Source of the DNA: Paratrimastix pyriformis | Lineage: Eukaryota > Preaxostyla > Paratrimastigidae | DNA length: 64,000 nucleotides | Direction: 5' to 3' | NCBI GenBank assembly: GCA_027972325.1 | Contig: JAPMOS010000013.1 | Coordinates: forward strand, 454,501 to 518,500 | Shown: positions 55,746 through 64,000 of the stretch, in pieces | Layout of the letters: every line of letters begins with the position of its first letter | Position numbering within the stretch: the first letter of the stretch is position 1 | Made by a program: the position numbers and the translations under genes | Notes under the pieces: model-generated | What the model was told of the DNA's origin: nothing | The model's database searches: none | What the model saw: the letters and a program-made list of their open reading frames with translations, nothing else

Positions 55746-56684
55746 TTTGTCCTCAGTTGAATGCGCCATCAACGCTTTTTTTGGCGTCTTGGCACCCTGA
55801 TTTGTTGATAACAAATAATCCTCCAGTGTGGCTGGGGGTTCTCATCTTTTGAGGTGTGTTCCTTTGGTAGCAGATCCTTTTATGTGCGAGTGTGCACGAG
55901 CGTGGGCACTGATATGGAATCTCCTTCGGGGTTCCGTGAAATCCGCCATTTTTTGTGGTTGATCTGTAGTCACATCACAATTATCCTGAATCCCCGGGAT
56001 TTTCATCTTGTGCCTGTTGGACCTTGCCGAGATAGATTGGCATGGTTTCGGTCCCGGCCGCGTATTGGGGGAAGGACTGGTTTCCTGCCGATTTGAAGTG
56101 GCCCCCGAGAGAGACCTCTCCTTTGGGTATTTTCTCTCTTGGAGTGGTGGCTCCTCTGCCTACATTGACTTGATGGTGGGACGAGCGGCCCATTTTCGAA
56201 TCTCCTTGTGGGAACCGCCGAGTTGGGAGACGCAATGTCGGGGGCATCCTCTTCACTAAATTTACTCGAATCCCCGGGATTTTCGTGACCGACAGTCGTT
56301 TTGGGGAGGAGAGGTGTTCATCGTTGTGCATTGGGTGCACTTCCCGTCACCCAGGCCGTTTTTTGGCGGACTTTGGAGGCCAATCACAGCGCGTCTTTGA
56401 CGCTACATGCAGTGGCCTTTCCAACGAGCCCAAGCTTGTCCGGCGCCGCGGGTGCGCCTTTTTTGAACTGCAACACAAATTTGACAGGGAGGGGTCGATG
56501 CTACAGGTTGGAACGCCGTGCGGGAGCAGGCAGAGCAACCGCAGCAGGGGGCGCCTGCCCAAAATGCAGCCCCTGCCCCACAACGACAACAACCGAATGG
56601 GCCCCAGATTCCTGCACATCTCCAGCCCAATCCAGTGGCCTTCCACTATCCATTCTTGCGTGGATAAAAAACATTCGAATGGCT
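55746..56684. other. Unresolved, both strands partly open
   Basis: Plus strand around 56100-56250 ('ERDLSFGYFLSWSGGSSAYI') and minus strand around 56200-56020 ('EKIPKGEVSLGGHFKSAGNQ') are both open with protein-like composition; I could not decide which, if either, is coded. A 15-bp sequence aatccccgggatttt occurs twice (about 55990 and 56269). Confidence 0.3.
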
Positions 56685-58960
56685 TCAGGTTGATGAAGGG
56701 CAGGGGATCGAAAGAGAAGAATGTGATTGCACATCGCCCGCTGAGGCGTTGGCCGAGGGGGTGGCCGTACAAGTGGATTTGGGGGCGCCGGGGCGGCGCT
56801 GGGCGAAAAAGGCGCCGAGGATCATGGGGCGATCCATGGGGGGAACACCTGGCAGGGGGGAAGGGGTCGGTCGAACCAGCACCCAAGGCGGATGGATGCG
56901 GATCAGGGCCCCAGGCCGAAGAGCCAGAGATTGCAGGGCGTCGTCTGTGAAAAGCACGTCAACGTGCACCTCGTCGGCTGTCTCCGCACCAGCTGGTGAT
57001 GGCATCAAGGGACTGTTGGAAGGCTGAGGGCAAGGCCTCGCCTCGGACTCGGATCCAAGCGCGCCGGGCGCGGCGGCGCAGAGAGCCACCAAAAAGCGGA
57101 GTTGAGGTGCCACCTCCACAATGCGCACATCCAATGGACCTGGCAGTGGGGGGGGGGGGGGGGGGGAGTGGGTGAGGTGCGTGCGTGCGTCTGCCGCCCG
57201 ACCTGACCCCTCTCGTGCCCAACACGCCTCCGGGACCCCGGCAGACCCTGATTTGACCCGAAAGGAGTCCCCTCGGGCCCATGAAGGGCCGTCCCCGTCC
57301 AGTGGGCCGAGAATGCCGCGGCGGCCTCGTCCGAGCTTGAAGGGACGACCGAGAGGACCGGAGAAGGAGCAGCGGGCACGCTGCCGCTCGGGGTGCTGGA
57401 TGGGGCGACGAGGGGCGCTGGAGGGGCAGACGACGGCGTGCCGCGAGGGCCGGTGCTGGACCCGGCGCTGGTGGCGATGTGCCGTTGGAAGGTGGCCTGG
57501 TCGTTGCGGAGGGCGGCCTGGAGCTGGTGGAACCGGGACACCAGAGGGCCCCTGGCCCATGTCGCACCACAAATGGCAAGCCGAGAATCACGATCATGCT
57601 TTGCCTGACGGCGACCGGGGGACGGCGAGTGGTGCGGACGCATTGGTGGGTTTGGCGCGCGGGTAGGTGGCCGGCTGGGTGCGGAAGGTGGGCGTCTGCA
57701 GGGCGGGCCCCTGGTACGCAGGGCTTTCCATGGCCGGGATGAACTGTGCGGATGCAGATGCAGGCACCACCGAGGTGAGGAGGAGAGGGATGGGCCTGGC
57801 GGGGACAGACGTTTTCGTCCCGAGGGACAGCGGCTAGGAGGAAGGGGAAGAGGGATGAGCGCGGGCGAGGATGGCGGGAGGGAACGGACGGAGGGCGGGC
57901 ATCAGATCGAAACGAACCGGAAAGTAAGTCTCCGTCAAACCCCCCTCGTCCTCCTACAGCACCCGGGAACACGGAACACAGTGATGGATTATGTCCCTCG
58001 AATACTGGAAGCGGTCCATTTGTCGAAACAACTTCCAACCTAGAGGGGAGTGTCTAGGCCCGTTTCTAGTGCGCCTCACTCGATGCTGCTTAGTGCAGGG
58101 TTTAAAGCGGACGCGGCTGGTAACAAGCCAGTAGAACAACCAGACCGAGCTCGCGGCCCCACTTGAGTTCGAATGGTCAGTAGAAAAGTTATGGGACTGA
58201 CCTTTTGCTGCTGCTGTTGGCCATCATCCTCGGCCTGGGCAGCGGCTTCCTCGATTCCCACGCTCTGGTTGGCTGCGCTTTCCGGAAGCGATTCTTCGTG
58301 CTCTGGATGAGTGCTCAGGCTTGGAGGCTCCTCGCTGCCTCGGGGCCCCATCGCGCCAAAGGGCGGAAGCAGTGGGAACTGCGCATCGAAGGCTTCTTCG
58401 AACGCTGGCGGTGGCAGCGGCAGCGGCAGCGGCAATGGTTCAAAAGGGCCTGCGCCAGGAGGGGGCGGTACGCTTGGCTGTGAAACCAAGCTCTCGCCCC
58501 CCTGAGTCCCCGCGCTCACAACCGCTGCTGCGGAGGCAGGCGGGGTCAGGCTTCGAGCGGGATCCGCCTGTGCGCTGACGGGCGGGGGTCCAGAAGGCCG
58601 GATGTCGGGAAACGACTGAGGAACCGAGGTCGGGGTGGTGGTCCCGGTTCGACGAGGCGTGGCAGCAGCGGGACGAGAGGAGAGAGGGGTCCTCCTGGGG
58701 CCCATCGAAAGAGGAGAAGGAGACGGACGGGTCATGTGCCCAAATGGACGTGGAAAAAAGGGATCTTCTTTCGGCAAAGTATTCGGTGCTTGCGGTGGGG
58801 GCTCGCCATCTTCCTTGTTGGGGGGTTGGGGGTGAGTGAGTGGATGTTGCTGATTTTGTGCGGGCGGCGGCGACTTGGAATTTGATTGCTGAGCTCCGGT
58901 AACTGGATGTCGAGGCGTTTTGGCGGGAGATCTGGATTGACGCCGAGGGGGTGGCTAGAA
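56685..58960 (-). CDS. Unknown Pro/Ser-rich protein with a C-terminal beta-barrel (OB-like) region
   Basis: Upstream exon (about 58960-58190) is Pro/Ser/Gln-rich with a poly-Gln end, closed by a GTCAGT donor. A middle exon around 57570 has 'RFHQLQAALRNDQATFQRHI'. The last exon (about 57130-56685) reads 'LDVRIVEVAPQLRFLVALC', 'DEVHVDVLFTDDALQSLALR', 'PGALIRIHPPWVLVRP' and 'PMILGAFFAQRRPGAPKS', a pattern seen in OB folds ('LRPGxLIRI'). A G run and gt-rich repeat at 57150-57190 lie in the preceding intron. Start and several joins unresolved; a DNA- or RNA-binding role is only suggested by the fold-like pattern. Confidence 0.4.
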
Positions 58961-59123
58961 GTGAGGCATGAGAGGAGCCATTGAATGGGAAAAGTCTGCA
59001 CAAACCTGTGAGGATGATGATGGAGTCTGCAGTAAATGCGAAAATGGCTGTGGAAATGACATTATTTACAATGGGCCGGAATCGAACAACTCCGAGGAGG
59101 CCCTGCAGGATGACTGCAGGCCC

Positions 59124-62100
59124 CTAAAGGTAACATGTCCTCTCCAGAGGCTGCTTGCGCTTTGCAAATCATCGAAGATGATTTCGGGACTCCAGCCAAG
59201 GTTTTTCCCCCGATTCGCTTCAATTCACATCCTTTTTCCGCAGAGAGTGTGCGAATCATTGCTGTTTCACACTGACCAAACTATTTTTGAATTGATGAAG
59301 CAGGTGGCAATGCCATTTCATCAAATCAGGAAGTGCCTGCTTGCGCTAATTACGCACAGTGTGGTGGGATTTGTGGAACGCTCCATCGGCGCCGAAATCA
59401 TCACAAGGTATTTCCTCAACATCAAAGGCGCTCTGAACCGAGTGCGGTTCCCAAAATTCGCCTTCCAAGTGCGTCAATCCCTCGGTGAAAGTGTCTGTCT
59501 TTGGCCCCTTCGTCCGTCAATTTCCTCTTCTGTTCAGGCGGAGATGATCTTCGACGAATTCTTGCAGCGGGGCAGGTGTTCCCTGGGGGAGGTTGTTGGA
59601 CGGCTGATGGACTTTGAAACAACTGTTCGTGGGCTTGTTGCACCCGAAGGTTTGGCATCGTCCCGTTCGCCATTCCCTCCCCTCACCCCTTGGCCTTCAC
59701 CACCCCAGCCCAACGGGCCAAGCGGGAGGAGTTCCGACAGGGCTTTGTGGCGCTGGTCCAGGAGCGTTTTCTGGTTGGGATCGACCAGGTCAAGGTGGAG
59801 GAGCTTTCCGCCGACGCGGACGAGGCCCTCACGCCCGCCCAGCAGGCCACGGCCACAGCCACGGCCACATCGACATCCACTGCCCGGTACTCGGCCCCCA
59901 AACGAGGCGGGGCCACCAGGGGCCGGTCCGCTCGCTGGCTTCTGCTTGCTTCCTCATCCCTTCCGGCGCTCGGCGGTCCCTTGTCCCTGCCCCCAGGGGC
60001 CGAGGCCGAGGCGCCGCAGCGGCGGGGGATCGGGCCCTCGGGAAGCGCACCCCGGCCGCCTCGACACCGGCCAAGGCTGCCGTCCGTCTCGCGTTCCCCA
60101 CTCCTCTTCGCCATCGGGGGCTCGCCTCCATCGGGCCTCACGGTCAGCTGGGGTCTGGGTTGTGACCTTGGGATGTGGGGTTGGGCTGGACGGCCCGCGC
60201 CGCGGATCGGGAGCAGAAGAAGCCGCGTGGCGAGGCCGAGCCCGAGGCCCCGGTCCGTGGCGGGGGCTGACGGGGCTGCACTTGGCCTTGGGTTGGGGCT
60301 CGCTGGATCGTCCGATCAGCTGCTGATGGGGCTCTCTCGCACCCCGGCAGGCGACCCCGCAGGCGGCCGCCCCGCTGGCCGACAACCTGGCCCAGGTCTG
60401 CCTGCCCCCGGCCCGGCCGGCGCCCTGACCGGACTGACGCCGCCCCTCGGCAGATCGATGAGAACGCCCTGTGGCAGGTCAGCTTCGACCGGTTCACGAT
60501 GGTCTTCCGCCAGCTGGTCCGCGCTTGGCCCCTGCCCTCCGCCCCGCCCGGCCCTGCCTCGCCTCGGTGGGGCCGCTGATGCATCCGGGGGTCGCCGCGC
60601 AGGCCCTGCTCAACTTCGCCAGCGAGAAGTGGAAGGAGGTCGGCTCGGCCATCGTGGCGGCCATCCTGCGGCTGACCTCCCCCACGGAGCGCCTCACTGA
60701 CCGCGTCTCCAGTCCGCCCTTGCCCGCACCCCACCCCGTTACTTCTTTCCTGTATGACACACCCCCATCGCGCCCATCGCGTGCATCGCATGCATCGCGC
60801 CCATCTCCTCTGTCCCTGGGGTGCTGCAGGCCCGGTGACCTCGGACGAGATCTTCAAGGAGATCCCGGCCACATCGAACATCTCCCGCGAGCTGCTCGCC
60901 CAGTTCCTCGACGCCATGTCCGCCGCTGCCCCCATGCCCCCATCCTCCCCTGCCCCCCTGCCCCTCCCACCCGCAGCCGTTTAGCAATCGATGCCCCGTC
61001 GCATATACCTTTTGAATGGCACCTATCGCTGGGTGCCCAGACCAGCCCCCATGCCCATGCCCAGCTGAAGTGGATGTGTTGTGCGGACGGGGGGAGCCCA
61101 TGCCCATGCCCATGCCCATGCCCAGCTGAAGTGGATGTGTTGTGCGAACGGGGGGAGCCCATGCCCACCGCCCAGCCTGCACCCGAGAGGGCAGATCCGC
61201 GGGTCGCTGGGTCGCTGACCGTGGTTCGCTCTTGGCTGGGCCGCCGGGTCGGTGGGGTCGCCGGGTGGGCAGGTGCCGCGAGTCGCCCAGTATGCTGACC
61301 CGTACCACGGACACGACCACCCGCACCAACTACGTCATCAGTCCGCCCTCGCGCCAATCTCCCGCCCACCACCTCCCGCCCACCACCTCCCGCCCACCAC
61401 CTCCCGCCTTCTGCTCAGCCTCGGCCCTGCCCCATGGCCCACCCAGTGTGCATGCCCTCCTTGCCCCGGATGACACGGGCGGTTGGTGATGCGGTTGGGA
61501 TGGGCAGATACGGCCGTCATCGTGGAGTACCTCCGGCACCGATGCCTCGAGAGCATCGTCTTCGAGCAGTCCGCCCGCGCCCGCGCCCTCGCCCGCACCC
61601 TCGCCCGCGCTTCCCGCCCCCGCCTCCGCCCGCGCTTCCCGCCCCGCGCCTCCTGGGGCTGTCTGGCCTCAGTTCGGGTTCTCGGCCCACCCTCGCAGGC
61701 ACGGGATGGAGGCCCACCGGATCTTCCGTCTGCTGCACATGAAGCGGCAGCTGGAGCAGAAGCAGATCGCCGAGATGGCCATGCTGCCCGTCTCCGAGTG
61801 CCGCCGCCACCTCTACGGGCTCCTCGCCAGGGAGTACCTCCGTCTGCAGGAGATCCCCGAGACGGCCGACCGGCAGCCCAGCCGCACCTTCTACCTCTGG
61901 TCGGTCAACATGGACCAGGTCCGGACGGCAGCACCCCCTCCTTACGCACCCGACCCTCCCTCCTCCCCCTCCCCCCCCCCCCCCCCCCCCCCTCCCCGGC
62001 CACGCCGCAGCATCCACGTCACCACGGCGCCTTTGCTCATTCGACTCCGTGGGGGACCTGGACGGGAGCAGGTGGTTCCCATCGTGCTGAACGACATCTA

Positions 62101-62501
62101 CCTGACCCATACCCACCTCCTCGCCCGCCACCACAAGGAGATGGCCGCATACCAGGCCCGCCACATCTCTCCCACCCATCCACCCACCCCCACCCACCCC
62201 CCCGCCAATTGGGATCGCCACACCGTCGACCAAAGCTGATTTTTCCCTTTCTTCACTGGCTGACACTCCCAGGCGTTGGTGGGAGGCGGGGCGGCGGTGG
62301 GGTCTGCCCTTGTCACCAATGCTGGGGGTGAGTCCGAGGGGGCTGCTGCGAGCGGGGACCCGTCCATGCTCCAACAACTCCAAAGGGGCCTCGAGAGGTC
62401 TGCATATGACCTTCTCCTGCCTCTTGACCCTGTTTTTTCCCAGGTTGGAAGTGGCCATCTCGCGACTGGACGAGACCCTGCTCTTCTTGCGAGACTTTTA
62501 A
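59124..62501 (+). CDS. POLR3C: RNA polymerase III subunit RPC3 (RPC82/POLR3C)
   Basis: Winged-helix subunit of the Pol III initiation subcomplex that helps open tRNA and 5S promoters. ATG 59124 opens 'MSSPEAACALQIIEDDFGTP'. Then come 'VCESLLFHTDQTIFELMKQV', 'HQIRKCLLALITHSVVGFV', 'AEMIFDEFLQRGRCSLGEVV', 'FRQGFVALVQERFLVGIDQV', 'NALWQVSFDRFTMVFRQL', 'ALLNFASEKWKEVGSAIVAA', 'SDEIFKEIPATSNISRELLA', 'TAVIVEYLRHRCLESIVFEQ', 'EAHRIFRLLHMKRQLEQKQI' with 'AEMAMLPVSECRRHLYGLLA', 'SRTFYLWSVNMDQ' and the tail 'RLEVAISRLDETLLFLRDF' to TAA 62501. All are in the order of the human protein. About 13 exons; introns contain C runs (61967-61992) and a repeated 60-bp segment at about 61043-61160. Confidence 0.95.
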
Positions 62502-62623
62502 TTCTTCTTCTTCCATTGTTTCGAGTGCTCGTAAAAGAGATATTGTGGGGAAAGTCAAACAAAATCGGTGCGACCCCCCTGACATCCAGAAGAGCTTCTG
62601 GAACCAGTGGCGCAACCCACAAG

Positions 62624-64000
<1,377 letters not shown>

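Overview
This window is nuclear DNA from a GC-rich, intron-dense unicellular eukaryote. Almost every gene is split by short introns (mostly 29-130 nt), genes sit back to back on both strands, and no transposon, virus-like element or CRISPR array was recognised. A flagellar protein (CFAP144), an anaerobe-type nitroreductase and the C-rich introns would fit a free-living flagellate; a Preaxostylan such as Paratrimastix is a guess from memory, not something the sequence proves. Exon structures were built by hand from protein similarity, splice-site dinucleotides and reading-phase agreement, so internal boundaries are good for small conserved genes and approximate elsewhere.

Layout: 0.5-2.6 kb AP-1 mu (-); 2.8-5.1 ASCC1-like KH/2H protein (+); 5.2-5.8 CFAP144 (+); 6.1-6.9 nitroreductase (-); 6.9-12.2 armadillo-repeat protein (+) with the whole RNA polymerase III subunit POLR3K gene nested antisense in one intron (9.7-10.1); 12.6-16.9 helical/zinc-finger protein (-); 17.0-17.7 Nudix hydrolase (+); 17.9-20.8 ODR4 homologue (-); 20.8-22.8 class-3 lipase (+); 22.9-23.9 ankyrin protein (+); 24.0-24.4 small unknown protein (+); 24.7-25.9 Bud32/TP53RK (-); 26.0-28.0 PPP2R3C (-); 28.2-30.3 PIG-M (-); 30.5-34.6 PH-IQ-GTPase-like protein (-); 35.0-39.4 Nup88 (-); 39.9-40.2 small zinc protein (+); 40.2-42.6 unknown (-); 43.0-43.9 ribosomal protein uS5/RPS2 (-); 44.8-46.0 unknown (-); 46.2-48.0 N-acylglucosamine 2-epimerase (+); 48.5-50.1 XLF/NHEJ1 (-); 50.1-51.5 MSS51-like MYND protein (+); 52.2-54.4 acid lipase (-); 54.4-56.7 poorly resolved; 56.7-59.0 proline-rich OB-like protein (-); 59.1-62.5 RNA polymerase III subunit RPC3 (+); 62.6-64.0 diphthine synthase DPH5, cut by the window edge (+).

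The genes are unrelated housekeeping functions, although two are subunits of the same enzyme (POLR3K and RPC3). The strongest unusual signal is in the introns. Their 5' splice sites read GTCCGY or GTCTGY (Y = C/T) instead of the usual GTRAGT, with C at +3 in 30 of 32 sites I could phase-check. This would need an altered U1/U6 recognition system. Introns also carry long C runs and C-rich minisatellites, mostly with C on the sense strand. Several gene pairs start within about 15-25 bp of each other.
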